Source of the DNA: Reclinomonas americana ATCC 50394
Taxonomy: Eukaryota; Jakobida; Jakobea; Jakobida
Assembly (NCBI GenBank): GCA_048213135.1
Contig: PS015058.1
Span: 120,042 to 184,041 of the forward strand
DNA length: 64,000 nt
Direction: 5' to 3'
This document shows positions 24,101 to 37,264 of this stretch, piece after piece. The position numbers and the translations under genes are program-made. The notes under the pieces were generated by a model that worked only from the letters and a program-made list of their open reading frames with translations, did not search any database and was not told the DNA's origin. Each line of letters begins with the position of its first letter. Position 1 is the stretch's first letter.

Positions 24101-27100
24101 GAGTTTGTCGACCAGAGCCTGAAACCGAGTCTCGATTTCTTCCGCAAGGCGCGTGCAGTCGAGTCGGCGCGCGAGCGTGGACGCCGATTCGGTGATCGCA
24201 CGGTGGAGGGCCTCAGCATGCTCGTGCGAAGTGTTGCGTCGTTGATTGTCGAAATCGTGAAGAAAGTGGCGGCGCGATTTTGACCTCCCATCTCCACACA
24301 TGCAGGTCGCCGAGGAAAGCAGTCTGCTCTCAGATCCGGATGCGGTGAAGCAGCTGGTAGATCCCGGTGAGTGCTCTCATTCTGTCGATGAGCACGCGTA
24401 CATGCGGCAGCTCATGCTTTCTCGTGATTGTGCGAATAGATGCCAAGCTGGTGGCGGATGCAGCCATGCGCCGGGATGCCACCGAAGCCGGTGTGCTGGC
24501 CACACAGCTGATGCTGCGCGCTCTCGCCTCCACGGTGCGCATCCGCAGTCTGTTTTATCACTCCACAGTACTCTACTTATCTTGATTGTGTTTTCCATCA
24601 GCGCGATGGCGAGGCATTGACTCTGCTTACACATGCGGACCGTGTGGCCCGAGAATCTGTGGAGCAGCAACCGAATTACGAGCCGATTCTCGTCGTGAGC
24701 GGATTGGTGTCCATGCACCTCGGCGATGTGATGCAACGGTGCGATACAACTCATGTCGCGCGTGTATTAATGCACCTGTTACTCACTTTCGTCTTTCGCG
24801 GCACCAGTGTCGGTCGTCACGAGGAGGCTCGGCAACATCGAGACGACAGTGCCGAAATGCTCAGTCGTGCAGTCGAGGTGTGTTGTCGCTGACTAAGGGA
24901 GGTCACAGTCCGTTATCGCTGATCACTTGATTCGGCAGATGAATCCCGACAATCGTGATGCACTGCATGGCTTGTCGAATGTGCTGTTCAAGACGGCGTG
25001 CGCCGAGTTGAAATCGTCTTCGGCCGTGCAGCTGTTTAGCAGATCGCTGGAGTACACGAGAGAGGTATGTGGCCGTCTCTGCTCTTCTGCCCATGTTCTT
25101 CGACTCACGATGCCACACACTATAGTGTCGCAATGCACCGTCGTCGCGCTCACTCGGTCCGGAGGCCGTGGCCGAGTTGCACTGCCGTGAGGGCATCTGC
25201 CTGATGGTCATCGGGTGGCACTCGGGCGAGCGAAGCACCGAGGAGCGTGTCGGCTTCCTCACGCAGGCTGCTACGCAGTTCGAAGATGCGCTGGAGGATT
25301 TGCCGCACTTTAGACCAGCATTGCAGCACTCGGGTGAGGAGATCGAGAGATTTCTGGCTGAGTTGTGTGCGTGGTGCTGACACACTCCTTTCTCTCTCGC
25401 AGTGCAAAACTACTATTTGCTCGGTCGGTACACACCCGATGAGAACGCCCTCAACTACTACGTCATGGCCGTCGACCGTGCATGCAAGTTCTCGTCCGAA
25501 GGCTTCGACGTGCGCATTGTGTCGCTGTGGGCCGGCCTGTCGATCTGCGAGGTACTGTCGATGGAGAGAGGAAGTAACCTGGGACGTGTTGCGCACGAGA
25601 CTTACCTGTTTGCTGCAGATCATTCGTCAAACGAGTGATGGTATCACGGTGCCGGAGGAGTTGCCACTGGCTGCCTTCCGTCTGCTGCGCAGTGGTGCCG
25701 TGGCAGCGCGCACCAATCCTGCGAGGAGCTCGATCATGCTGAACGAGACGCTGAACCCGCTGGCCTTGGCGAGTTGCGTCGTGTCGTTTCGCGTTTGTCA
25801 GCAGCGCACTGGTGATGCTCATGAGATGGTGATGTGTATGTGCAGTGGGCCGCGGTGGTGGTGGTGCGATGGATGACGGAGGTCCGTCAGGCGGTGCGTC
25901 GGCGTACTCGGACAGTGTGGATGAAAGTGTGCACAATCGGATGCGCAGCCCGCAGCAGCACCTTGCTGCCTCGAACGCCACTGCTGTGCACGGCTCGACG
26001 TCCATGTTGCGTGCAAATCTGTGCTGCACCCCTGACAATCGATTTCTCACACGTCACCTTCTTCTTCACGCAGTTTGAATCACTCGCTGCAACCGGACGT
26101 GTGGGTTCTGGCCGCCGCAGCGTCGGCCGTGGCAACCATCTCGTACCACCGCCACTACGACGGTTTGTATTGTGTCTGCCTGTTACTGCGCGTGCTTGGT
26201 TGTTTCACTCACGATCCCACAGGCGAGGCGCTTCCTCGTGCCGGTGCCGCGCTGTGTCGTCAGCTGCTGGAGGTGGCGCGGACGATGCTTCCGCGTGACT
26301 CGTCGTACCCGCACCGCCCGGGTGCCAATGGATCGGCAGCCGGCGACGACGATGAGGAGGTGCCGATGCCGCCGGAGGCGCAGGCTCCGCGTGAGAACAA
26401 TCGACGACGAGGTCGTTCGATTTTCGGTCGCACACTCGGACCGAAGAGCATGTCGTCGTCGTCGCTGCTGACGTCGACCATTACATCGCCCGAGTCGGAT
26501 GCCATTGCACGCGTGGAGGTAGGTTTTGCTGTCATTCACTTGTCATCCCCTTCTCTCTCACTCTATTACCGTGTGTGCAGTCGCACCCTCTGCTGGCCAA
26601 GTACCCTGCAGCGGCGGACACGACAGACGAGGTGCTGCTGACATTGGAGTTTGGTGCGTGCTTTTCCCCACTCGCTCCTTGGTTGGCATCCATTTCCTGA
26701 CGAAAATGTGTGGACCACAGAGTCACTCGACATGACGCTGGTGTTGGATGCGCTGGCGAGTGTGTGCCAGCGCACGATGGCGCCCGGCACGTCGATTCTC
26801 AACTCAGGCACCGCCTCCTCGACTGGCAGCATGGCACTGGCGGCCGCGCGCAACAATGACATTGAGTATGTGCAGCAGTTGTTGCAGTCGGGCTTCGACA
26901 TCAACTACGTGTCGCCCACCGGCAACACGCTGCTGGAGAGTGCGCTGATGGGCAAGTACGAGGATCTCGCGCTGTTCCTTATCGAGCGGGGTGCCAATGT
27001 GCGCCACTACAACCAGCACTTGTGTGCCAGTGTCGGGGTACGTGCTGTGGTGGTGGTGGTGGAGGAGAAAGTGAGCCAACTTACTGACTCTTCTGGCTTG

Positions 27101-28299
27101 TGACAGTCGATTGCGATTGCATTGAATTGTTTGCAAGTCGTGCGCAAGATGCACGAGTTGTCGGTGAACTTTGCGGAGACGCTGCCGAATGGCGGTATCC
27201 CGTTCCAGCAAGTGTCATCGTCCGCGGGTGTCGAGCTCATGCGGGAGCTCGGTTTTGACTTTAATGTGGCAAACTTGTTGCGTCGACTGTTGGAGAAGAA
27301 GGCGGTGCTTGACTGTGTGTTTGTCGCTCACTTTTGCACGGCAGCAAACAAAACAACTGCCTACACATTGCGATTCGCCTGAAGCGCGAGAGCGCCGCCG
27401 TGCACATGATTCAGGTTTGGTTCATGAATGTTTGTTTGTTTGAGTGGTATGCTGATGGTGTGTCATGTGCAGCGTGGATACATTACCGATCTCAATGCCG
27501 CCAACTCGGAAGGCCTGACGGCAGCCCATCTGGCAGCTCGCGAAGGCCAATTCAAGGTGCTGGAGCAGCTGTGCCAGCGGTCGGCGCTGCTCGATTTGCG
27601 AGACTCGCGCGGCAACACGCCGCTGCACCTGGTTTGTGCACAGTGCCCCCATCATCTCCACCGACGCCGCGTTCTCACCCCCCTTGCGTGCAGGCTCTCC
27701 GACACAATCAGCCTCTGTGTGCCAAGCTGCTGGCGCAGCGCGGCGCTCGCGTGGATATGGCGGATGAGAATGGTGTCACTCCGGAGCAGCTGGCTTCGGC
27801 ACAAGGCGTGGATCTGTTTGGTGCGGACACGCAGCATGTCATTGCGCCTCGTCGTATCCCGTACTTATTATGTCGTGATGATGATAATGCAGAGCGATTC
27901 ATGCCGCCAGCCAATCTGCGTAAGGCGTTCCGCTCCAAGGAGGGTCTGCTGAAAAAGTACGGCAAGAAGCAGCGCGTGTACATGTACAAGCTTTTGCGCG
28001 ACCGTCTGGAGTACTACCACGTCGATGTTGCGTGTTCCCACCCCCCTCCTGTACTCCACTCCATGCCACTGACCCACACGCACACCTCACAGGGAGTGCT
28101 CAAGGGCGTGCTTCGCGGCGTGATTCAGCTCTCCGACATGCGCCTCGTGGAGGCTCTCGAACCCGGCACCGGCGTCAAGGGCATGCCTCCGTTCGGATTC
28201 CGCGTCAACACTGCGCGGAAGAGTTTTATGTTTGCACCCCCACAACAGGAACAAGTAGAGAAGTGGGTCGATGCCATTCGGCAGGCGATGGAGGCCTGA
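16518..28299 (+). CDS. Giant PH-armadillo-Clu-TPR-ankyrin-PH protein
   Basis: I could trace 48 exons from ATG 16518 to TGA 28297-28299 with phase kept at every junction; the total is about 2,588 codons. Order: an N-terminal PH domain (exons 2-3; LREGLRLLKYGRKGKPHKRIFRL, like plant RCC1-FYVE PH domains), a Ser/Gly linker, and armadillo/HEAT-like helices (17.6-20.2 kb). Then comes a Clu domain (20384-21953) with KNEIKALDLVIQ, VVDYVGIVV, YRLLRREFVQSW, LSPDAF and LHEMGVNLRHMGLVR, matching the conserved tail of CLU/CluA proteins. TPR-like helices follow (22.8-26.6 kb), then about five ankyrin repeats (26.8-27.8 kb; GNTPLHLA) and a C-terminal PH domain (27893-28299). CLU proteins bind mRNAs for mitochondrial proteins and govern mitochondrial placement; PH domains suggest membrane targeting. 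The usual CLU N-terminal domain was not seen. A few junctions (22320/22332, 25337/25366) have equally good alternatives. Confidence 0.82.
16834..17178 (+). repeat. Polypyrimidine CTT/CTC array, intron 2 of the Clu gene
   Basis: 345 nt of TTC/CTC triplets between the donor at 16834 and the acceptor at 17177-17178. The Leu/Ser-run reading frames across it are artefacts of the repeat. Confidence 0.85.
18035..18744 (+). repeat. CT-rich long intron of the Clu gene
   Basis: Seven hundred nucleotides of CT repeats (18050-18110) and looser CTCTCTTT/CACTTT periodic text. The repeated words (for example CTCACACTTTCGTCAC at 18153 and 18471) suggest an old tandem expansion. Exon 4 ends before GTGAGT; exon 5 starts after CCCAG. 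Confidence 0.75.
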
Positions 28300-28368
28300 C
28301 GAGTGAGCGTGGAATTTGTAAAACACAACTGCACAGGACGCACACCACAGAGAGAGAGAGAGGGAGAC

Positions 28369-30098
28369 ATGCACAGGCTGGCCGAGTGTGCATGCTTTGG
28401 GCCACTGCGCTGCGCGCTGCGCGATCGACGCAAGGGCGACGAAGAGGATGACGACGATCAGGAAGAAGAAGACGAAGAAGAGGAAGAAGAGGATGATGAT
28501 GACGCGCGTCTGCCTTCACACATTCATCTGCTGGATCGCGTCACACATGTGGCGCTTGTGCGATTCAAGCTGTACTGCTACGCCCAGAAGACGGTGAATG
28601 CCACACTGTGCGTGAGCGCACGCGCTGCGATTCTCATTTCATCACACAGGATGTGTCTCACCTGTTCGACCTGGACCTCGCCGACTTTGAGTTGTGTCGC
28701 CTGCTGCGATCGCAGGAGAGCTGGGCGCACTCGCGGAGCACGACACCACGTGCGACGCCGGTGGTCGCTGCTGCAGAAGATGAGGGAGAGGAAGGCGAGG
28801 GAGAGGAGAACAGTGGAGAGTCGTCGGCGAGACAGCGAAGGCGTCGCAGGAGTGCTGGAGAGAGGCAGCCTGATAAGCCGACTGTGCGCGTGATGCCGGG
28901 GAGTGTGTTTGAGCTGCGCACGCGTCGCGGCTCCACCATGGTCTGTTTGTCATTGTCGAGCTGCACTTTGAAATAATCTCACTTCCTCGTCACACAGGTC
29001 GCCGATCTGCAACCGCTATCGCGTGTGCGCTATCGCTTCCACGCTGGGGACGCGAATCGAGCGCGCATGTGGATGCAAGCCATCAACTCAGCTATTTGCG
29101 TGCTCGACGAGGACCACTCGATGATGTTGCTGCGCGAGGCCAGTGCCTGGCATCGGCAGATGGAGCACTGTGTGCGCGATGCGGCGCAGCTGGTTGCGGA
29201 TCTGGCGCACGGTGCCGAGATGCTCCTGCCCGAGGTTTGTAATCCTCGTTTGTGGAAGCAGTGGGTGATCGCTCACTGGTTGTTGTTAGGATCTCGAGTT
29301 TGTCGCCGCTGCGCCTCGTCGGTGGAATCGCGATCTGCACGCCAACGCCACGCTTCAGGCGTGCATGCAGTCGGCACAACACGGTGTGAACAAGCGTCGC
29401 GTGTGCTGTGTGGCTGTGAGTGCGCTGATCATGTGTCGCTGTCGCAGGTGCCGATGCCGCCAAGATGATTTTTGCGTCGCAGGGCAAGAAAGCGCCGCAT
29501 CGTCGCTTCTTCCGTATCTCGGAGGACATGTCGGCCATTGAGGTGACAAGTCCACCGTGCTTGTGCAGCGAAAGCAGGTCTCATTGTTTTTTCGTCGCAG
29601 TGGGGACCAAAGCCGGCCGCCAAGCTGCGCAGTCGCATTCCGTTCGCCTCGGTGGTGCGCGTTCTGTCGGGTCTGCAGTCGCCCATCTTTAAGCGCGCAC
29701 AAGCGTCGATGAGGACCAACACGGCGCTGCCGGTGGAGGAGTGTGGTTTCACGATCGAGACTGCCGAACGCACGCTCGACTTGCTCTTCTTCAATCCCGT
29801 CACGCGTGTCACGTGGGAGCTGGCGATTCGGCGTCTGTGTGGCGGATCCACACGCCTGCAGGAGGTGTGCGCTGTGTGCAACTTATAGGGGCAAAGTGGA
29901 TCTCACCACGTGCTATAGGTGTTTGATGTGCACGATCCACGGCGTGACGGCACGCAAGACAAGTCGTCTGTGTGTCACGTGGTGCTGCCGTCGGATTTGA
30001 TTGGTCACATTGTAGCCTATCTGGGACTGGAGGAATGGTGAGCACCGAGGAGAGGTCCTTTCTTTTTGGGAGCAGAATTCAGCGCCGACTGATGCACT

Positions 30099-30189
<91 letters not shown>

Positions 30190-30367
30190 CGCGACGTCGT
30201 CGTCGTCGNNNNNNNNNNNNNNNNNNNNNNNNNNNNNNNNNNNNNNNNNNNNNNNNNNNNNNNNNNNNNNNNNNNNNNNNNNNNNNNNNNNNNNNNNNNN
30301 NNNNNNNNNNNNNNNNNNNNNNNNNNNNNNNNNNNNNNNNNNNNNNNNNNNNNNNNNNNNNNNNNNN

Positions 30368-30401
<34 letters not shown>

Positions 30402-33337
30402 GCGAACGCTGTGGGCCGTCTCCACTGGTTTCTGTACGTTGCTGGCCAGGTACGCTGCTCGCTATTGACTGGAGTGTTCCGCAGTTGGTGACGCATTTTG
30501 CATCGCAGCAACGTGGTCGGCGTGGAGCTCATTGGCACCACACATCTGCACCGTGCATTGGCTCCGTTCTCGCACTCTCTTCTGCGCTTCCACTCCCACG
30601 GTCCGCTGATTGCCGATGAATATCCATGTGCATTCGCCGATCGCGCAGTGTTTGCCGATTGCTTCCAGTTGCACGATGTGCATCTCCACGGTGTGCACAC
30701 GTTGGTGTCACTCTGTACTCTTCGCATCGTCAACACTTACACCGCACTCGACAGGACGCCCGTTGCCCGGCGAGTTGGTGCTGGCCGATCTCACGGACGC
30801 TCTTCAGCATCGTGACTGCGTGTTGCAGTGCATCGAGCTGGACGGGCTCTCTGTGCATCTGACTCCCGGCGACGAGGATCCCATGGTGGCCTTTGGTGAA
30901 GCATTGCGCAACTCACCCTCACTTACCTCGCTCACATTGGAACGACCGGAGCTGCCGGTGCCGTCGTACGATCATTTGGTGGACGTGCTGCGCAAGCACC
31001 CGAACCTGCGCAGATTTGCCCTGCGTCACGTCTATCTGTGGCGCGAGGCGCGCATCGTTCAGCGTCTGGTCGCCGCCCTGCACGGCAGTCGAGTGTTGCA
31101 GTGTTTGGATTTGACTCGTTGCGTCGATGCGCTCTGCTGGCTGCCATCTGCTTCGTGGTGTTTTTTCATCTTCTCTATCGCACTCTGTGTGTGCAGGTTC
31201 ATTGCTGCCGGAGAGTCTCGTGTTTCCGCTGTGCACAGCCGTGGCGTCGACGCGCATAGAACGGCTGTTGTTGGGTGGTCAGTCTTGTTGTCGCTGCTCA
31301 CATTGTTGTCGGTTGCTGCTCCTGGCTGATTCGCGAGTGGTGTGGCCGCAGACAATGATTTGACGCACATTGGCGATGCCATCAATGCACTGCTCGAGCA
31401 GACGCGGACGCTGACAGAGTTGGATTTGCACGCGAACCCGCTGGGTGGCGTTACCGTGTCTCTCATCTCGCGAGGTCTGGTACTGGAGAGAAGAATGATG
31501 ATGGTGGTGGTGGTGCACTTATTGCTGATCTTCCTGACAGGTCTCACGGCGAACGGCACACTTCGTGTGCTGAAGCTACAATTGACAAGGTTACTACGTT
31601 TCACTCTTCAGCTGCTTGCCATTTTTCATCTAACTGGGGGTGGCCACAGAATGGGTGATCAGGGTGCTGTGCCACTGGCGTACGCCGCGCTCTCGCACGT
31701 GTCGTTGACGGAGTTGAATACGTCGGATGTGTGGAATGGTGCGTGTCAGAAGACAAGTACACTTGCTTGTGATATTTGCATCTGAAGCAGCACGTCTGCA
31801 GACAAGCGAGTCGACGGCCCGTGCGTCGAGGGCCGCGGCTCGGCCGCCCTCCTACACACCCTCACTCGCTCACCCAACTTGAACAAGCTGGAAATGTGTG
31901 GCAACATTATTCGCGGTGGCGACGCCATGAGCTCGCTCGAGTATGCGCTCACGCAACGGGATGTGTTGACACATCTCGACTTGTCGGGTGCGTTGCCGCC
32001 GCTGTGCATTGTTTGCTTCCGGAGTGTTGCATCTAATATCACAGCGGCGCGTCAGGCTGTGGAATGGGCGATCGCGACATGGCCGCGTTTTCTGAGGCTC
32101 TTGCACAGTCCCGCTCACTTTGCAAACTGGTGAGTGCCTTTTCTCCCCCACAGTTCGTACGCTGCTTGTTCTGAAGAGTGGCTGGTGTAGATTCTTGGAT
32201 GTGGTTCGCTGCAGACGGAGCAGGTGCCGGAGGGTGTGATGCCGGGCCTGTTGTCGCTTGCGCTTGCTCTCGTCGACAATCCCAGTCTGACGGAGCTCTA
32301 CTTGACTGGTGCGTTACGCAACTGTGCCTGCAGTGTGGACGGAGCTGAAATCACTGGTATATTCGCAGAGTGCCCGGCTCTCGTGCCGGTTCGGCACATT
32401 GAATGGTCACACCTCATGTCCACTCTCCAACTGCGCGGACACTACAATCGCCAAAGCGTGCCACTGACCGCTGTTGGCTTCTCTGGCGTGGCGCCGTCTT
32501 TTGGTTGCGTCTGTTGTGCTGTGCTCTGCGTGCGGAACGGAAGTGTGACTGTGAACGCGCAGTGGAATGGAGTGGCTTGTCGCCGTTGATATTCTTGTCG
32601 TTTGGCGTGCGTCGCTTGTCGCTTCACGCCGTGGCACTCTCGATGGTCGATATTGAAGCGTTGACGGCTCTGCTGGTCGGCTCCGAGTACGTGGAGGAAC
32701 TCGATCTTACTCGTTTCGTAAGTGCTTGAGTTCATTGAAAACAACAGCTCGTCTCATCGTCTTCCTGGCTGGCACAGAGTGTGAAATCAAGGACGAGCAG
32801 CTGGAACTGATGGCCCACGGACTGGAGGTTACGCGCACACTGCGCCGACTTGACTTGTCGCGCAACAAGGTCACCGATCGCTCAGTCGCTCGCCTGTGCA
32901 CCGTGCTCCGCTTGCGCAATCGCAGCCTCCGGCATGTCGCTCTCACTGGTTTGTGTGCGACATGAGGTGTCGGCAAAGTTGCGCCATACACGCACTGACT
33001 TCTGTGCCATTCTACAGGCTGCCAGCTGACGCCCAATGTGGTTCCCGATGTGCTCCTCTTCCTCGCCAGTGCGCACCACTTGACCACCATTGACGTCAAC
33101 TGTTGCGTGAATTGTGAGGGTGGAGTGCAAAATGTCTGTGTCTCATTGAGATGTGTGCATGCAGACTGCTTTGCCGACCCGCAAGCACTGCACGCGCTGG
33201 CCGTGTACTTGCTAGTCAATCCGCAGACGCATTGCCGAGTTCTTGCGGGAAAAATGACAGTGCCCGTGTCGCCAGCCGTTCTCGAGGTGCTGGCGGCAGA
33301 GCGGATTCTGCTGGAAGCTGTTGGTTTTGTCTCATGA
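28369..33337 (+). CDS. PH-PH-F-box-like-LRR protein
   Basis: Twenty-two exons join in phase from ATG 28369 to TGA 33337, about 1,127 residues. The N-terminus has an Asp/Glu tract, then PH-like segments. The first PH ends VRYRFHAGDANRARMWMQAI (exon 3). The second runs KKAPHRRFFRISEDMSAIEW ... RTLDLLFFNPVTRVTWELAI (29448-29864). An F-box-like helix, LPSDLIGHIVAYLGLEEW, follows (exons 7-8). Leucine-rich repeats of the ribonuclease-inhibitor style fill the rest (LTELDLHANPLGG, LTHLDLSG, LRRLDLSRNKVTD, LTTIDVN). It could be a lipid-associated adaptor, or an F-box protein of a cullin ligase, but the F-box is weak. It starts 69 bp after the Clu gene. Intron 7 holds a GT array and the gap at 30209-30367. 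Confidence 0.78.
30103..30400. repeat. GT dinucleotide arrays around a 159-N gap
   Basis: GT runs at 30103-30186 and 30368-30398 flank N 30209-30367. CGACGTCGTCG text borders the gap. All lie in intron 7 of the LRR gene. Confidence 0.95.
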
Positions 33338-33399
33338 AGTGTTTTGGATACGAGAGTGTCTTCAGATTGATTGAGAGGTCGGTTGTGTCACTACTACAC

Positions 33400-36300
33400 T
33401 CACAAGTCACACAGTTTCCACGACTTTTTCGTCTCGTGCATCTCCAGGAATTTTTCGACCACCTGGCGCACCAGTTCGAGTCCCGACACAAACGTGACAA
33501 AGGGATGCAAGCGGATGGCAGGACCCACATGTGCCGAGAACATCTCCACAAACTCGGTCACCGAGACGTCGTACTGTTCATCCACGGAAAGTTGAGTGAC
33601 TATGGGAAAGTGGAGACAGAGAGGGGGCACGTACCAACTGCGCAAAGTGCACCAGCATGATTTGTGCCTCGCGTCCATGCAGCGATTCGGCCTTGAGGGT
33701 GCTCAGAAACGCCGCAAACTCTTGCTTGACAAAGCGCAGGTCGTTGTCGACAAAGGATCTGCGCGAGAGGGTGATTAACATCGGCTTGCTGCAAGGCAGC
33801 GACGAGTGCACGCAACAATTGAGCTTGTCGCAAAATGTCCAGCACGGTCCAGCCCTTGCAGACGTCCTCGTCGAGTCCCTGACTTGCACCCGGATGCCAG
33901 TTGGGAGCCATGGTGAAGCCGGCACCGCGAGGGTCCGGATGTTTTCCGAGTTCAGCTGTGACCGTCATTTGTGAGGAACAGGTGGAATGGGAGCAGCACT
34001 AGAGACAAGGAGCACGAAACACAAGTTGGAGACTCCACACAGCCCGGCAAACTCCTCAAAGAGCGAGATGCGCGCGTGCCGGATGATGCTGGCCACCTCG
34101 TCGTTGAATTCCGAGAGAATGCGCTGATTCACTGCCAGCTTTTCGCGATCCCACGTCGGCATGCGAAGCTGGGAGGTGGATGATCAGAAGGAGCGTCGCA
34201 GATAACAGTCCACGGGCACCCCCCTCACCTTGGCACACAGCATGCGCAGTTTCCGACACGCTACATAGTTCCAGCGATCCTCCCGGCTGCAAGGCCGTCA
34301 GCACATGAATGCAACAAAGTTGTATGCGTGTGGAAAGCACACGTACCGCTTCAGCGCGACATCCAGTGACTTGTTCATCTGCTGCAGGTCCTCCACCAAC
34401 TCGGCTTTGATCTGTCAGAGTGTGAGCACACATGCTACCGCCACTATAGTGACGCTCCTCCACGTGGATACCTCTCGCCTGTCGCGGAACGGTGACGAGC
34501 TGTCTTCGATAACAGGAATCGGTTCGTCTTGTGCGTTGCCAGGAGATTGCAGCACTGGCCGGGCAGTCTGCAATCCTTCCGCTCTAATACACACACGCCG
34601 CATGTGAGCATAGGTGGACGTCACTGTGTTCTCATTCATGATTGATACCTTCTGCCTCCACGTGAACGAGCCGACGATGTGGTCATGAGCTCCTCTGGCC
34701 GACTGCTGCGTACCGACACAATCTTCTCGCGAAATGTGCGCAGCATGGAGAGGTCGAGGCGTGGCAGTGCCGGAGCTGACATGGCCACCGACGCGATTGG
34801 CCTTGCGGTCGGTGGTCTCGAGCCTGTCCAACGAGGGAGAGGGGATGAGTGAAGGGACAAGAAACGAAGAAAGGAGAGGGAGAAGCAGCAAGAAGGGGGA
34901 AGAGAACGTAGAAAGAGCATGAGAAGAGAGGAGAAGACGAGAGGAGAGGGAGAAAGAGAGGAGAGAGAGAAAGAGAGAGGAATGAACTCGGGAGAAAGAG
35001 CAATGAGGAGAGGAAAGCGAAGAAGAAGAGGAGGGAAGTGAGAAGAGAAGCGGAAGGAGTGATGAAAAATGAGCAAGGGATGAAAGGGATAGAAGAAGAA
35101 TCTGAACTAAGGTCGACTTGATGCGCTTGCGATAATAATGTACGAACATGGCGCGCTCTGCGAAGGCTGTGGAGACACAATGGCCACCACGCTTCGTCTT
35201 CCGTAGCCGACTGTTGAAGGTCGCGACAGCTTGCGCTCAGCTGGCGCAGCGCCGTCGCCCGCAGGAGCTGCTTGGTCGGCAAACTCAAACGGGTTGCTGA
35301 CGCCGTCGATGGTCGATGGTGTTCGCGATTGACCAGCCACGGCCACTGAAATGGAGCTGCGACAAGATGTAAGTGAGGTGTGTGGAAGGGGATGAGTGAG
35401 GAGAGATCACTCACCGCATGGATGCACGAGAGGTGAGTAATGATCGCATGCTCGGTGCGCGCACGGGTGGCTTGGGAACAGGTTTTGGGTCCCACGGCTT
35501 TTCCAGCTCGCTCAGTGTCAGCTTGTGCATCGCCGCCTCGGGCATGTTGTCAAACACCGATGATGCGCCACCCTAACCCCCACATGTGTCAGAAGAGAGG
35601 ATGGGAGAAGTCTCACTCTTCCCGTACGCCCACCTTGAGACAGAGACGCTGACCGCTGACCTCGTCGATCTCCTTGATCAGTTTGAGGAAGCCGGCGCGC
35701 GCCGCCTGCACAATCTCTGTGGCAGCGTGGGTGAGATACAGAGGCGAAGAGACCACTGTTATACCGTCGACGCAACTCATGTCGTCGAGTGAGGCCTCGG
35801 CATAGGTCGAGGCCTTGGGTGCTTGCCGCGGGGTCTGCACGTATTTTTCGTCAATGTGTGGTTTCATCATTTTGCGCACCAGTTCCACGCGACTGCACGG
35901 GGGCAAGTGAGGAGGATGAGTAGGGTGGGAGGGATGTGCATGGCAGGGAGTGTATAAAAGTACCGGCCGAGACTGAGTGTGGTGCCGCGCATGCCCTCCA
36001 ACTGATTACGGAATAGCTCCTCATCGCCAGGGATGACAGTCTCGAGCGAGTGGCGGAGTGAGGTACCGAGGCCGAGGGTATTGTCGCCGGATCTGAAGGA
36101 GGCAAAGGTGAGTGATTGCGTGAGAGAGAAGGAGATGAAAGAAGGAGCGCAACAATGAGTCGATTTGCACTCGTCGACAGCGGCCGGGTGTGGAGAGGCG
36201 AGGTAGGGTACTTTCGGCGGGGCACTCAATGTCGCCTAGGCAGAGGAGGTGAGCAGAGGGGAGGACAGGAGAGGGAAGAGATGCAAACCGTAGGTTTTGT

Positions 36301-36870
36301 AGGGAGCCCACTTGACGGCTTGTCGACCGCGACGTGAGTCCTGCAACGTGGGGAAGGGAGTGCGTAAGGAAAGGGATGAGAAAGAGGGAAGGGAAAGGGG
36401 AAAGGGAAAGGGAAAGGGATGGCAAAGAAAATGAAATGTCTGCCCAAGAGAAGTATCGGAGGCAATGTCAGTGCTGTGAGCTCCACTTCGCTGCTAGATA
36501 GAAGTCGCGTTCCTCTCCCTCTTGTCAACAAGTTCCTCACAGCATCCATTTCTTTCCTTCTCTGTCTCGGCAGTCACTTGTCTCCACTCGTCGCCAACTC
36601 ACCCTCTCGCCATCCCACGTCAGAAACTCCGAGATATCCCTCGCCACATCATTATCAATCAACTTGGCATGCGGATTCGCCATCACACTCAGCTCCTCCA
36701 GCCGCTGCCGCCGCTCCGACGACAGCGGCGACGGCAGGCCGAGTTGCCTCTCCAGCGCCTCCCACTCCATTCGATGTGCCGCATGCACACTGATCCCAGT
36801 GGAGAATACGGTGCCGTTTACAGAGGAACCGGCGGCGGCAAGTTGCGCGAGCGAGGTCGGCCGAGGTGGT
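33400..36870 (-). CDS. Unrecognised multi-exon helical protein
   Basis: A chain of minus-strand exons reads from about 36870 to a TGA at 33400. Recognisable exon text: HRMEWEALERQLGLPSPL (36560-36840), LRHSLETVIPGDEELFRNQL (near 36000), VELVRKMMKPHIDEKYVQT ... VQAARAGFLKLIKEIDEVSG (35634-35895), LSELEKPWDPKPVPKPPVR (near 35500), LSMLRTFREKIVSVRSSRPE (near 34720), RWNYVACRKLRMLCAKLRMP (34160-34285), LDILRQAQLLRALVAALQQA (near 33830) and FVEMFSAHVGPAIRLHPFV (33400-33592). It is helix-rich with a disordered Pro/Ser/Arg middle. I do not recognise the family. The start is not fixed; the 5' exon may lie between 36870 and 37240. A GA-rich intron occupies 34830-35110. Confidence 0.6.
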
Positions 36871-37264
36871 TCCCTGTATTTTTGTGATTGGATGATCAGT
36901 CACGCGCCCGTCATTATCGTTCGCAAAGTATGGCAGACAAAGCGCAGAAAGGAATGTAGCGGAAAGTGTGTGTGAGCGTCACGCTCTGAGTGTGCGTTCT
37001 CGTGACAGAGAGAAAGAGCGCGCGTGCTGTGACTGAACAGATCGGAGCTCATGTTGCGCGTGTTCTTTTTCACTGCTCTCTCTCTCTCTGTGCCACTCTC
37101 CATCTCTGTGTCGCTCTGACTGTGTGTTGGTGTGTGCGAGTGTCTCACCGTGCTGACCGCGGTGCGTCCATTTCTCTCGCACGATGATTGAGAAACCGCA
37201 GGTGACGTCACCGCATCTGTCCGCCCTCGTCACACACACACATTCGCCGCGCCGCCGAAACGCC

